From positions 1,922,001-1,986,000 of the forward strand of contig CAWHMK010000001.1 in the NCBI GenBank assembly GCA_963830545.1: a stretch of 64,000 nucleotides of DNA, in the 5' to 3' direction. A program made the position numbers and the translations under genes. This document shows, in pieces, positions 8,875 to 17,755 of the stretch. Source of the stretch: DATGJX01 sp963830545 (GTDB lineage Bacteria; Vulcanimicrobiota; Vulcanimicrobiia; Vulcanimicrobiales; Vulcanimicrobiaceae). The notes below the pieces were generated by a model, which did not search any database, had not been told where the DNA came from, and saw only the letters and a program-made list of their open reading frames with translations. The stretch's first letter is position 1, and each line of letters starts with the position of its first letter.

Positions 8875-9321
8875 GTGAAGCTCATTCTGCTGGGCGACGT
8901 GAAGGCGCTCGGGAAAAAAGGCGATCTGGTGGACGTCGCGGAGGGGTACGCCCGCAACTTTTTGCTGCCGCGTAAACTCGCCATCGAGGCGAACAAGGGG
9001 GCGCTCACGATGCTCTCCGAGCAGCAGAAAGCCAAACAGCGCCGCGAAGCGCAGCATCTTGCGCAAACGCAAGAGATTGCGAAACTGTTGGAGAGTAAAA
9101 CGGTAGCCGTGCGCGCCAGGGCCGGCGGCAACGGCAAACTTTTCGGTACGGTGACGAATGCCGACATCGCGGATGCGATATCACAAACGTTTTCCGTACC
9201 GGTCGACAAGCATAAGATCGAAGTGAAGAACGCAATCAAAGCGCTCGGCACCTATCCGATTGAGATCCGTTTAGGGAAAAACGTCGTCGCGAAGACGACC
9301 GTCAGCGTCGTCGCAGCGTAA
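8875..9321 (+). CDS. rplI: 50S ribosomal protein L9
   Basis: A 148-residue bL9 with the N-terminal 23S rRNA-binding domain (VKLILLGDVKALGKKGDLV, starting at a GTG), the glycine/asparagine motif EGYARNFLLPRKLA, a long connecting helix (residues about 42-75) and the C-terminal domain with GNGKLFGTVTNADIADAI. The GTG start lies six bases after the rpsR stop. The length is normal for the family. Confidence 0.96.
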   Translation: MKLILLGDVKALGKKGDLVDVAEGYARNFLLPRKLAIEANKGALTMLSEQQKAKQRREAQHLAQTQEIAKLLESKTVAVRARAGGNGKLFGTVTNADIADAISQTFSVPVDKHKIEVKNAIKALGTYPIEIRLGKNVVAKTTVSVVAA

Positions 9322-9328
9322 GTTCGTC

Positions 9329-11296
9329 ATGGCCGGCGCGGGCGAAAATCCCTATCTCGCGCGTTTTCGCCGCAAATTCGGCAGCGAAGACGAGATGAGC
9401 CGTTACGTCTCCGCTTTGTACGACGTGCTCGCGAATACCATCGGCTCGGACAAGATCGTGTTGCGCGCGGGCAAGATGAACGCGCTCAAGATGATGCGTT
9501 CGCCTGCGCTTACCGATCGCATTTGCGCGCTTGCGCGCCTGGTCTTCGAGGATCCGACACTCGAACGCGTAACGGGCCGGGCCAATTCGCGTCGCGTCAT
9601 ATCTGAGATAGAAGAGCAACTGGCGGATCTCATCGCGCAGAAGAGCGTCGAGGATTCGATCGACCGGAAGATCAATTCTAAAATGATCGAGCGGCACCAG
9701 GATTATCTCAAGGACCTCAAACTCGAAGCGCTCCGCGAGGACACCGGACCCGAAACGCCGGCGACGCAGAAGAAACTCGAGGAACTGGAGGAACTCGGCG
9801 CGCGCGGTCTGGCCGCATCCGCGTTGCAGCTGCTCCGCCCGCAATCCTTAAAAGAGGTCGTTGGTCAGGAGTCCGCGATCCGATCGCTGCTTGCGAAGAT
9901 CTCCTCGCCGTATCCCCAGCACGTCATTCTCTACGGACCGCCCGGCGTCGGCAAAACGACCGTTGCGCGCTTGGCATTGGAAGTTGCCAAAGCGCGCGCG
10001 TACACGCCCTTCAAAAAAGAAGCGCCGTTCGTCGAAGCCAGCGGCACGACGCTGCGCTGGGACCCGCGCGAAACGACGAATCCGCTGTTGGGCAGCGTGC
10101 ACGATCCCATCTATCAGGGCAGCCGGCGAGAATTCGCAGAGAGCGGCATCCCCGAACCGAAACTGGGCTTGGTGACGCGCGCGCACGGCGGCGTGCTCTT
10201 CATCGATGAAATCGGCGAGATGGATCCGCTGCTGCAGACGAAGCTGCTCAAGGTGCTCGAAGACAAAAAAGTCGTATTCGAATCGTCGTACTACGACGAA
10301 ACTGCGCCGAACGTACCGGAATACATCAAACGCCTGTTTCGCGAGGGAGCGCCGGCGGATTTCATCTTGATAGGCGCGACGACGCGCGAGCCTGAAGACA
10401 TCGATCCGGCGATTCGCTCGCGGTGCGCCGCGGTGTATTTCGAGCCGCTCACGCAGCATCAAATCGTCTCCATCGTCGGCGGCGCGATAAAACGCCTGGC
10501 CGCGAAGGCAGCGCGCGGAGTCGCTCCGCTCATCGCATCCTACACGATCGAAGGCAGAAAAGCCGTGCAAATCGTGGCGGACGCGTTCGGCCATGCTTTG
10601 TACCACAAACCGAAAACCGAGGATGCGAAACACGTCACGATCACCGAAGAGGACGTGCGCGAGGTGGTGCAGGCAGGCCGCCTGGTGCAGCACACCATCG
10701 TCAAAGCGCGAGCGACGCGCGAAATCGGCAAGACGTTCGGATTAGGTGTTTTGCACTACCTGGGCAGCATCATCGAAATTGAAGCGGTTGCGTTCGGCGC
10801 GAGCTCGAGCGGTAAGGGCAGCGTACGCTTCAACGACGCTGCGGGATCGATGGCAAAAGACAGCGTGTTCAACGCGGCAGCCGTGCTGCGCGCGGTCACG
10901 GGTTTGGACACGGCGAATTACGATTTGCACATCAACGTCATCGGCGGCGGCAACATCGACGGCCCATCCGCAGGCTTTGCGATATTCCTGGCGTTGTATT
11001 CCGCGCTCACGAAGACGCCGCTTCCGCAAGACATCGCGATTACCGGTGAACTCTCGATTCAAGGCAAGGTCAGGCCCGTGGGTGGTATAGTCGAAAAGTT
11101 GTATGCTGCCAGACAGGCGGGCATGCGCGCGATCCTCGTCCCGAAGGAAAATCTGCGTGAAATCGACCGGACACTCGCGGGGATCGACGTCATTCCGATT
11201 GCGTCGGTCGAGCAGGCGTTTCGATCGCTTTCTCTCCACAAGAAATCCACAAGGCGAGTGACACGCGGGCGGAGGAGTACTTCCGCCCGCCCATGA
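9329..11296 (+). CDS. lonC: LonC-type ATP-dependent Lon-like protease
   Basis: A 655-residue cytoplasmic AAA+ protease. The N-terminal 170 residues are helical and lack the classical Lon LAN domain. The AAA+ module has Walker A GPPGVGKTT (about residues 203-211) and Walker B GGVLFIDEIGEM. The C-terminal Lon protease domain has the catalytic serine in NIDGPSAG (Ser547) and the catalytic lysine in GGIVEKL (Lys590), 43 residues apart as in Lon. This architecture matches the LonB/LonC group; spore-lonC-like members occur near rplI and dnaB in some Clostridia. The stop overlaps dnaB as ATGA. The last 20 residues are basic and may be non-conserved. Confidence 0.88.
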   Translation: MAGAGENPYLARFRRKFGSEDEMSRYVSALYDVLANTIGSDKIVLRAGKMNALKMMRSPALTDRICALARLVFEDPTLERVTGRANSRRVISEIEEQLADLIAQKSVEDSIDRKINSKMIERHQDYLKDLKLEALREDTGPETPATQKKLEELEELGARGLAASALQLLRPQSLKEVVGQESAIRSLLAKISSPYPQHVILYGPPGVGKTTVARLALEVAKARAYTPFKKEAPFVEASGTTLRWDPRETTNPLLGSVHDPIYQGSRREFAESGIPEPKLGLVTRAHGGVLFIDEIGEMDPLLQTKLLKVLEDKKVVFESSYYDETAPNVPEYIKRLFREGAPADFILIGATTREPEDIDPAIRSRCAAVYFEPLTQHQIVSIVGGAIKRLAAKAARGVAPLIASYTIEGRKAVQIVADAFGHALYHKPKTEDAKHVTITEEDVREVVQAGRLVQHTIVKARATREIGKTFGLGVLHYLGSIIEIEAVAFGASSSGKGSVRFNDAAGSMAKDSVFNAAAVLRAVTGLDTANYDLHINVIGGGNIDGPSAGFAIFLALYSALTKTPLPQDIAITGELSIQGKVRPVGGIVEKLYAARQAGMRAILVPKENLREIDRTLAGIDVIPIASVEQAFRSLSLHKKSTRRVTRGRRSTSARP

Positions 11297-12657
11297 GCAT
11301 CACGAATCTTCCGCTGGTCGACCGGATTCCGCCGCAAAATTTAGAGGCGGAGATGGCGCTGCTGGGCTCGATACTCGTCGATCGCGAGATCATGGGAATC
11401 GTGAATGAGATCGTACGTCCCGAAGATTTGTACGCGCACGTTCACGAATCGATCTACGCGGCGCTGCAGCATCTGTACGATCGCGGCGAACCGCTCGACA
11501 AGATTACCGTGGCGGAAGAGCTCAAGCGCCGCACCGAACTCGACAACGTCGGCGGGCTTTCATACTTGAGTTCCCTGATGGACACGGTACAAACCGCGGC
11601 TTCCGCTGCATATTACGCAAAGATCGTGCGCGAAAAAGCCGTGCTGCGCGGCCTGATTCACGCGGGTACGCGCATCACCCAACTCGGCTTCGAAAACGAA
11701 GAGGACGTCGACGGCGCGCTCGATCAAAGCGAGCAGATGGTGTACGACATCGGCCGGCGTCAGATGCACGGCGAGTTCACGCCCGTCAGCCGCCTGCTCA
11801 AGCCCGCGTTCGAACACATCGACAAACTGTTCCACAATCGCGGCGGTCGAACGGGACTGACGGCAGGGTTCGCGGACATCGATGAGATGACGACGGGTTT
11901 TCAACCCGGCAACTTCATCATCTTGGCTGCGCGCCCCGGTATGGGTAAAACGTCCTTCGCGCTGAACATGGCGGTCGCCGCTTCGCGTGAAGAGACGGCG
12001 CCGGTCGCATTTTTCTCGCTGGAAATGTCGAACGACGAATTGGTTCAGCGGTTGATTTGCGCGGAAGCGGAGATCAGCATGCACGACATGCGGCGCGGCA
12101 ACATCAAGCCGCATCATTGGGAAAAGATTTCGGACGCCATGGGCGTGCTCAACGAACTGCCGATTTATCTAGACGATTCGGGCGGGCTTTCCATTTCGGA
12201 GATCCGCAGCCGGTGCCGGCGTTTAAAGTCGGGTCAGGGACTTTCGGCCGTCTTTATCGATTATTTACAACTCGTGCATCCCAGCGTTTTGGGTAGAGGC
12301 GTGAACCGGAACGAAGAGCTTTCCGATATCTGCCGCACGCTCAAAACGACTGCAAAAGACCTACAAGTGCCGATTATCGCGCTCGCACAGCTCAATCGCG
12401 GCGTCGAAGCGCGAACCGATAAACGACCGCTGCTAAGCGACTTGCGTGACTCCGGATCGCTGGAACAAGAGGCCGACATGGTTGCCTTCTTGTTCCGCGA
12501 GGGCTATTATCACAACGAAGTTCCCGAGCCCGATTTGACGGAGTTCATCATCGCCAAGCATCGCAATGGTCCGACCGGTAGCGTGAAACTGCGCTTTCAG
12601 CGCGAGTTTACGCTGTTTCGCCCGTACGGAGACGCGACGCACTTCCCATCACCGTGA
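11293..12657 (+). CDS. dnaB: Replicative DNA helicase DnaB
   Basis: A 454-residue hexameric replication-fork helicase. The N-terminal primase-interaction domain (PPQNLEAEMALLGSIL) is followed by the RecA-like ATPase with Walker A ARPGMGKTSFAL (about 213-224), FFSLEMSNDELVQR, a Walker B-like AVFIDYLQLV and the arginine-finger region DLRDSGSLEQEAD. No intein is present. The ATG overlaps the lonC stop by four bases. The rplI-dnaB linkage is ancient and common. Confidence 0.96.
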   Translation: MSITNLPLVDRIPPQNLEAEMALLGSILVDREIMGIVNEIVRPEDLYAHVHESIYAALQHLYDRGEPLDKITVAEELKRRTELDNVGGLSYLSSLMDTVQTAASAAYYAKIVREKAVLRGLIHAGTRITQLGFENEEDVDGALDQSEQMVYDIGRRQMHGEFTPVSRLLKPAFEHIDKLFHNRGGRTGLTAGFADIDEMTTGFQPGNFIILAARPGMGKTSFALNMAVAASREETAPVAFFSLEMSNDELVQRLICAEAEISMHDMRRGNIKPHHWEKISDAMGVLNELPIYLDDSGGLSISEIRSRCRRLKSGQGLSAVFIDYLQLVHPSVLGRGVNRNEELSDICRTLKTTAKDLQVPIIALAQLNRGVEARTDKRPLLSDLRDSGSLEQEADMVAFLFREGYYHNEVPEPDLTEFIIAKHRNGPTGSVKLRFQREFTLFRPYGDATHFPSP

Positions 12658-12999
12658 GCGCAATGAAAATTTCGCATTTGAGTTTGGGCGTAAGCGACAT
12701 CGCGGAATCCGAAGTGTTTTATCGCGACGTGCTGGGCCTTTCGACTCAGCGCGATGGCGATGAGGTGCGCGTTCAATGGCCGGATTTTCTGCTGATGCTC
12801 ATCGAAAAGCCGCCCACCGATCGCAGCAAGTTTCATTTCGGTTTTCAGGTTGGGTCTGGCGCGGAAGTTGATACACTGGGCGGAGCGCTTGCGTTCCAGC
12901 AACGTGCGAATACTTTCCGGGCCGGCCGGTAATGACGGCACGCGCCAATTGTTTTTTCTCGATCCCAATCAATACGTCGTAGAGATTTACTCCGAATAG
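12654..12999 (+). CDS. VOC/glyoxalase superfamily protein (frameshifted)
   Basis: A single vicinal-oxygen-chelate module of about 114 residues after repair: KISHLSLGVSDIAESEVFYR at the start and LFFLDPNQYVVEIYSE at the end. The frame breaks at C12876: reading ACA-TGG instead of ACA-CTG gives TWAERLRSSNVRILSGPAG, a normal VOC continuation to the TAG at 12997-12999. The unrepaired frame stops at 12932. The start overlaps the dnaB stop as GTGA; an ATG three codons later is an alternative. It may be a metal-dependent dioxygenase, glyoxalase or resistance protein, and the substrate cannot be told from sequence. Confidence 0.72.
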
Positions 13000-13055
13000 C
13001 CGGCGCACCGCGCCTCCGCAAAAGACGCAACTGCGTCGCATCAACGACACTCGCT

Positions 13056-13300
13056 ATGCTGCAAGCCACGTTCGAACGCAAACTGCTTGCCGGCACCGCG
13101 GCGCGCGGGCGCTCGTCGTGCGCGACAAGAGCAAACTTGCAGGTGTGAGCGGAACGGCATTGCCGCGGCAGACTCAAATCGCGCAAGGTCCCGGGCGATC
13201 CCGGCGGCCGGATGATCCCCCTTCAGAACACGACATGACGCGTGCGAACGGTCAGCTGTTCCGCGACCTCATTCTTTCGCGCCGCCGCTCCGAGGACTAA
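13056..13300 (+). CDS. Possible small hypothetical ORF, probably frameshifted
   Basis: An ATG at 13056 opens LQATFERKLLAGTAARG and stops early. Shifting frame near 13100 continues as LVVRDKSKLAGVSGTALPRQ (20 residues) and ends RDLILSRRRSED at 13300, giving about 80 basic residues. The tail overlaps the convergent acetyltransferase gene by 32 bases. I do not recognise a family. It is listed because the 270-base gap between the VOC gene and the acetyltransferase is otherwise empty. It may be spurious. Confidence 0.25.
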
Positions 13301-13874
13301 GGCCCGATGTTCCGCGCGTTTTACGGTCACGACCCGAACGTTCGGCCGCTGCTGAAATTTCGGGGGCTGCAAGCGCCGTAAGATCGTCGAACGCATACAC
13401 GACGTCATCGAAGTGACCGGCGTCGATTTCTATGCCTTCGGGAATGAAACGCGCTCCGTGCCGCTCGTAGAAGTGCCGCGAGGCAGCCAGACGCAGCGTG
13501 CGCAGGATCATATTCCCGCGGCCGGCATTCGCGAGCTTCCGCGCAAGCGTACGAAGGAGCCTCGTTCCGATGCCGCGGCGCTTCATTTCCGGGAGCAGAT
13601 ATAATGCGCCAAGATAGGTATCGAAGCCGCTGGGATGCTCGTCCAGAAAAATCGCGGCCGCGAAACCTACGATCGCGTCTTTCTCGTCAACGGCGACGAG
13701 CGTCATTCGATTCGATTCCGTGAGGAACTGGGACCAATGCCGCACACGAATCGCTAGCGGGCGCCTCTCGAACACTTCGTCAGGAACTATACCACGGTAT
13801 GAACCTTCCCACGAAGCGACGTGCACCGCTGCAATCGCGTCCGCATCGCCGAGGACTGCGCTACGTATCACCAA
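13269..13874 (-). CDS. GNAT family N-acetyltransferase
   Basis: A 201-residue GNAT acetyltransferase. It begins MVIRSAVLGDADAIAAVHVA, has the central strand DTYLGALYLLPEMKRRGIGT containing the acetyl-CoA pyrophosphate loop RRGIGTRL (the Q/R-x-x-G-x-G/A motif), and then ASRHFYERHGARF, typical of the last helix and strand. About 35 residues after DDLTAL are low complexity and may be an artefact of a missed frame change. It is cytoplasmic and the substrate is unknown. Confidence 0.85.
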   Translation of the reverse strand: MVIRSAVLGDADAIAAVHVASWEGSYRGIVPDEVFERRPLAIRVRHWSQFLTESNRMTLVAVDEKDAIVGFAAAIFLDEHPSGFDTYLGALYLLPEMKRRGIGTRLLRTLARKLANAGRGNMILRTLRLAASRHFYERHGARFIPEGIEIDAGHFDDVVYAFDDLTALAAPEISAAAERSGRDRKTRGTSGLSPRSGGAKE

Positions 13875-13890
13875 GTCGGCTTGTCGGAAT

Positions 13891-13950
13891 GCCCCTCGAC
13901 ACGCTCGGGGTCGTTCGACACGCTCACGATGACAATGGGCTCACGATGAC
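13891..13950. repeat. Dispersed intergenic repeat, copy A
   Basis: Contains GTTCGACACGCTCACGATGA followed by a second partial unit GGGCTCACGATGACATGA. It is the reverse complement of the units at 30411-30625 and related to 46139-46171 and 61660-61735. It sits between the start of the acetyltransferase gene and the end of korB. Confidence 0.6.
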
Positions 13951-14957
13951 ATGAGGGTCGCCCAGTCCTCGCGGCTGATGCGCAGTTCCTCTTCGTTCAT
14001 GTGCGCGAGCGGTTTTTTCGAAAGCCGTTCGCGTTCGGATAGATCCCGCGCGGACGTGTCGACGTACAGCAGCCCCGTTATCAATTCGCCGTGATCCCGA
14101 GCCTCGTGCATCGCGCGAAGCGCACCGATGCGATCGGAGGGGTCGTAGTCGCGCTCGAGTTTGCGGAGCACGACTTTGTCGCCGTTGTCGAATTCGATTT
14201 CTTGCGCCGTTCCGGGTTCGTAGTCGACCACGATCTCCTTGCTGCCGACGATGAAGTCCGCCGCGTGAAGCACCGCGTGGTGCTCCTTGACGTAGTTGTA
14301 ACTCTTGGTCGAACCTTCGTGATCGTTGAAGGTGACGCAAGGGCTGATGACGTCGAGCACCGCAATGCCGCGATGCGAGAACGCCGCCTGCAGCAGCGGA
14401 ATAAGTTGCTTGCCGTCACCGGAGAACGAGCGCGCGACGAACGTCGCGCCGAGTTCCACCGCGAGACCGCAGACGTCGATGGTCTCGAACTCGTTGACCT
14501 GTCCTTTCTTTAGTACCAATCCGCGGTCCGCCGTCGCCGAGAACTGCCCCTTCGTGAGGCCGTAGCACCCGTTGTCCTCGATGATGTACGTGGCGTCGAG
14601 GTTGCGCCGAATCATGTGACAGTACTGCCCGAGCCCGATGCTCGCGGTGTCGCCGTCGCCGCTGATGCCGAGCACCATCGACTCGCGGTTCGCCAACTTT
14701 GCGCCCGTGGCGAGCGAGGGCATGCGGCCGTGCACGCCGTTGAACCCGTGCGCGCGCTCCACGAAATATGCCGGGGTTTTCGACGAGCAGCCGATTCCGC
14801 TCATCTTTGCCAGCTTGTACGGATCGACGCCGTATTCGTACAGCGCTTTTATGAGATGGTTGGTTATCGAATTATGTCCGCAGCCTGCGCACAGCGTACT
14901 GGCCGAACCTTTGTACACGTCGCGCGCGAGACCGAGAACGTTCACAGGTGTATTCAT
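13941..14957 (-). CDS. korB: 2-oxoacid:ferredoxin oxidoreductase, beta subunit
   Basis: A 338-residue thiamine-diphosphate subunit of a 2-oxoglutarate (or related 2-oxoacid):ferredoxin oxidoreductase, which interconverts a 2-oxoacid plus CoA with acyl-CoA, CO2 and reduced ferredoxin. Visible motifs are LCAGCGHNSITNHLIKAL, the ThDP/Mg motif GISGDGDTASIGLGQ, and IEDNGCYGLTKGQFSATA. It follows korA by two bases. The last residues run into the dispersed repeat. Assignment as KOR rather than VOR or POR rests on overall resemblance and the two-subunit layout. Confidence 0.9.
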   Translation of the reverse strand: MNTPVNVLGLARDVYKGSASTLCAGCGHNSITNHLIKALYEYGVDPYKLAKMSGIGCSSKTPAYFVERAHGFNGVHGRMPSLATGAKLANRESMVLGISGDGDTASIGLGQYCHMIRRNLDATYIIEDNGCYGLTKGQFSATADRGLVLKKGQVNEFETIDVCGLAVELGATFVARSFSGDGKQLIPLLQAAFSHRGIAVLDVISPCVTFNDHEGSTKSYNYVKEHHAVLHAADFIVGSKEIVVDYEPGTAQEIEFDNGDKVVLRKLERDYDPSDRIGALRAMHEARDHGELITGLLYVDTSARDLSERERLSKKPLAHMNEEELRISREDWATLMSS

Positions 14958-14959
14958 TA

Positions 14960-16762
14960 TTATACCGGCACCGGTTTTTCTGCGAGAATCAGCGGTTCGG
15001 CTACGACCGACGCGTCGATCGGTTCGCCGTTGTAATGGCGCACCGAGTGCAGCCGTTCGATGAGGTGCGCGGGCAGCTCCGCCCGCAGTAAAGCGTGAAG
15101 CTGACCGTCGCGGTTTTGCTCGACGACGTAGACGCGCTCGTGTCGTTCGACGAACGCCGGCACCTCCGCGGAAAACGGCAGCGCGCGCACGCGCAGATAA
15201 TCCGTTTGCAAACCGTCTTCGCGCAAGTGATCCCGCGCTTCGACGACGGCATGATGCGTCGTACCGTACGCGATTATGCCGACGGTGTGCCCGTCATCGT
15301 CGGCAACGGGTTGCGGCACTTCAGCGCGTGCCGTGTCGTGCTTGCGCGAGAGGCGATCGAGATTTCCGCGGAAGACGTCGGGATTTTCGGAATAATTCGC
15401 TTGGTCGTCGTGTCCCGATCCGCGCGTGAAGTATCCGGCGAGCGGGTGAGCCGTACCCGGAAGCGTGCGATACGGAATGCCGTCGCCTTCGACGTCGCGG
15501 TAGCGCCCCCACGATTTGACCTCGTCGAGTTTTTGCGCGTCGAGGACTTTCCCGCGGTCGAACGGTTTCTCGGGATATGCGAGCGGCCTCGTCATCCATA
15601 GATTCATTCCGAGATCGAGATCGCTCAGCACGAACACCGGCGTTTGAAACCGGTCGGCCAAATCGAATGCCTGCATCGCGAATTCATATGCTTCGGATAC
15701 GGTGCCCGGCAGCAGCACGATGTGTTTGGTGTCGCCGTGCGATAGCGTGTACGCAAACGCGACGTCACCTTGGAGCGTGCGCGTCGGCAGGCCGGTGGAC
15801 GGCCCGGCGCGCTGCACGTCGAAGATTACTCCCGGTAATTCCGCGTAGTATCCCAGGCCTGCGAATTCCGCCATAAGCGAAAGGCCCGGTCCCGAGGTCG
15901 AGGTCATTGCGCGCGCACCGGCCCACGTCGCGCCGAACACCATACCGATGGCCGCGAGTTCGTCCTCCGCTTGAACGATCGCCGCTTTGCGTTCGCCGGA
16001 GTCTTTGTCGACGCGAAACCGTTCGCAATACTGAATAAAGGATTCGCAGAGCGAGGACGACGGCGTTATCGGATACCACGCGGCGACGGTGCAGCCGCCC
16101 ATCACGCAGCCCAGTGCCGCGGCGTTGTTGCCGTCCATAAGCAAATGGCCCTCGGTTTTCCCGGTCATCGGCTGCACGCGGTACAAATCGCTCTTGGTAA
16201 GATTGGCCGCTGCGTACTCGATTCCCAGACGCACGGCCTCCATGTTCGTCTCGACCGCTTTTGGTTTGCGTTTGAATTGCGCGCGAAGCGCGTCTTCAAT
16301 CGTGCCGGGAGGAATGCCGAGCAGGTGTGCCAGCACGCCGACGTAGATCATGTTCGTCAGGTACTTGCGCAAGGCGCCGTCGGCGATACGCTCTTTGGCG
16401 AGTTTCGCGAACGGCACAGCATAATACGTCACGTCCTCGCGCGCCGCAGCACCGGTGACGGCATACGCCTCTTCGTGAACCACGACGCCGCCCGAGCGCA
16501 CGGAGGCCACATCCGCGTGCCACGTTGCCTGGTTGAGCGCGACGAGAACATCGACGTCGCGGCTGCGGCATTGATACCCTTGCGGCGAGACGCGCATGTC
16601 GAACCATGTCGGCAAGCCTTCGATGTTCGAGGGGAAGACGTTTTTCGGCGCCACCGGGATGCCCATGCGAAAAATCGCGTTCGTCAAAACGAGGTTCGCG
16701 GATTGGCTCCCGGAGCCGTTGACGGTGGCGGCGCGAATGGTCAAATCGTTGGCGGTGTTCAC
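14960..16762 (-). CDS. korA: 2-oxoacid:ferredoxin oxidoreductase, alpha subunit (gamma-alpha fusion)
   Basis: About 600 residues. The N-terminal part (to about 180) is a fused gamma domain with NGSGSQSANLVLTNAIFRMG, then the pyrimidine-binding alpha domain with GNNAAALGCVMGGC and the segment TSTSGPGLSLMAEFAG, and a C-terminal transketolase-like domain. I chose the GTG at 16762, which follows the TAG of the gamma-carbonic anhydrase gene (16764-16766) by one base. With korB it forms a two-subunit KOR that can run oxidatively in the TCA cycle or reductively to fix CO2. Confidence 0.9.
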   Translation of the reverse strand: MNTANDLTIRAATVNGSGSQSANLVLTNAIFRMGIPVAPKNVFPSNIEGLPTWFDMRVSPQGYQCRSRDVDVLVALNQATWHADVASVRSGGVVVHEEAYAVTGAAAREDVTYYAVPFAKLAKERIADGALRKYLTNMIYVGVLAHLLGIPPGTIEDALRAQFKRKPKAVETNMEAVRLGIEYAAANLTKSDLYRVQPMTGKTEGHLLMDGNNAAALGCVMGGCTVAAWYPITPSSSLCESFIQYCERFRVDKDSGERKAAIVQAEDELAAIGMVFGATWAGARAMTSTSGPGLSLMAEFAGLGYYAELPGVIFDVQRAGPSTGLPTRTLQGDVAFAYTLSHGDTKHIVLLPGTVSEAYEFAMQAFDLADRFQTPVFVLSDLDLGMNLWMTRPLAYPEKPFDRGKVLDAQKLDEVKSWGRYRDVEGDGIPYRTLPGTAHPLAGYFTRGSGHDDQANYSENPDVFRGNLDRLSRKHDTARAEVPQPVADDDGHTVGIIAYGTTHHAVVEARDHLREDGLQTDYLRVRALPFSAEVPAFVERHERVYVVEQNRDGQLHALLRAELPAHLIERLHSVRHYNGEPIDASVVAEPLILAEKPVPV

Positions 16763-16763
16763 G

Positions 16764-17291
16764 CTACGGTATTCTGGCCCCAACGCCTTCTTTCATGTAC
16801 GAGCGTGAGAGCGCGACGTATTCCGGCGCGCTGCCGTCGACCCACCGCGCGGCCTCTCCGTCGAGTTCTTTCTTGACTTTGGCAGGAGCGCCGGCGGCCA
16901 GCACGCCGGGCGGGATCTGCGCGCGCTCGCCGACTACGCTTCCGGCAGCAACCAGCGAACGGCTTCCGACCACGGCGCCTCCGAGCACGACCGCGTTGCT
17001 CCCGATAAGCGCGAAGTCTTCGATCCGGCAGTCCTCCATGACCGCGCAGTGCCCCACAGTCACATCGTCGCCAATCTCGGTAGCGCCATGCTCGCTCACG
17101 TGCAGAACGCAATTGTCCTGAATGGAGGTTCGAGCCCCAATCCTGATTGGGCCATTGTCGCCGCGCAGGACCGCCCCGAACCAGATGCTCGCCTCCTCGC
17201 CCACCTCGACATCGCCTATCAGCACCGCCGTCGGAGCGATGAAGGCGGAAGGATGAACGCGCGGGCGCTTGCCGCGGTACTCGATGATCAT
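16764..17291 (-). CDS. Gamma-carbonic anhydrase family protein
   Basis: A 175-residue left-handed beta-helix protein made of hexapeptide repeats (VLIGDVEVGEEASIWFGAVL, VVLGGAVVGSRSLVAAG). RGDNGPIRIG and DNCVLHVSEHG carry conserved arginine, aspartate and histidine positions, and VTVGHCAVMEDC supplies the second histidine, so the metal-ligand set looks complete. Homologues are trimers binding zinc, iron or cobalt; some hydrate CO2 and others do not. It leads directly into korA with no gap, so CO2/bicarbonate supply to the oxidoreductase is a reasonable inference. Confidence 0.88.
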   Translation of the reverse strand: MIIEYRGKRPRVHPSAFIAPTAVLIGDVEVGEEASIWFGAVLRGDNGPIRIGARTSIQDNCVLHVSEHGATEIGDDVTVGHCAVMEDCRIEDFALIGSNAVVLGGAVVGSRSLVAAGSVVGERAQIPPGVLAAGAPAKVKKELDGEAARWVDGSAPEYVALSRSYMKEGVGARIP

Positions 17292-17320
17292 AGGCTGCCT
17301 CCGAAGAAGGCCCAGTTCGT

Positions 17321-17572
17321 ATGCACCGCCACAACACCCCGCTTCGCGGCGTCAAGGCCACCCCTCACCCGAAAGCGGACGATCCGAACTATACGGCCGT
17401 CAACTATACGTACTCCGGAAAGACCGGTCACATCCACGAGGTTGTTACGGTCGGCGGACGCGATTTGGTCAAGGTCGGCTTTGACGACCGCAAGATCGTT
17501 TATTATTACCTAGAGGATCTGGAACTCGACCGGACGGCGAAGCGCGGGACGTTTCACGACGCCGATTCTTAA
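17321..17572 (+). CDS. Small beta-rich hypothetical protein
   Basis: An 83-residue protein. The core, YTYSGKTGHIHEVVTVGGRD followed by LVKVGFDDRKIVYYYLEDLEL, alternates charged and hydrophobic residues like a small SH3- or KOW-like barrel. There is no signal peptide. AAGAAGG lies nine bases upstream of the ATG. It is divergent from the gamma-carbonic anhydrase gene, with 29 bases between the starts. Family and function are not recognised. Confidence 0.6.
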   Translation: MHRHNTPLRGVKATPHPKADDPNYTAVNYTYSGKTGHIHEVVTVGGRDLVKVGFDDRKIVYYYLEDLELDRTAKRGTFHDADS

Positions 17573-17671
17573 GGTACGCTCGCAGACCCCCGGGGCGCTC
17601 TTTACAAAACCTTGACGGGTTTCGTCTTGAAGTTGAGACCTAAGCACCAAGATTTTACGTATCGCGCACGC

Positions 17672-17698
17672 TTGCCTGAGGGTATAATAACCGCAGCG
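17672..17698 (+). promoter_or_regulatory. Promoter for the DUF4382-like lipoprotein gene
   Basis: A perfect -10 TATAAT (17693-17698) preceded by TTGCCT (17672-17677) at 15-base spacing. It is the best -10 match seen in the window. It lies about 57 bases upstream of an ATG that carries a GGGGGAG ribosome site. Confidence 0.55.
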
Positions 17699-17755
17699 TA
17701 AAAGCTGCAACACACAACGTTAATGCGTCCAGGATGACGCTTTGGGGGAGAGCCA

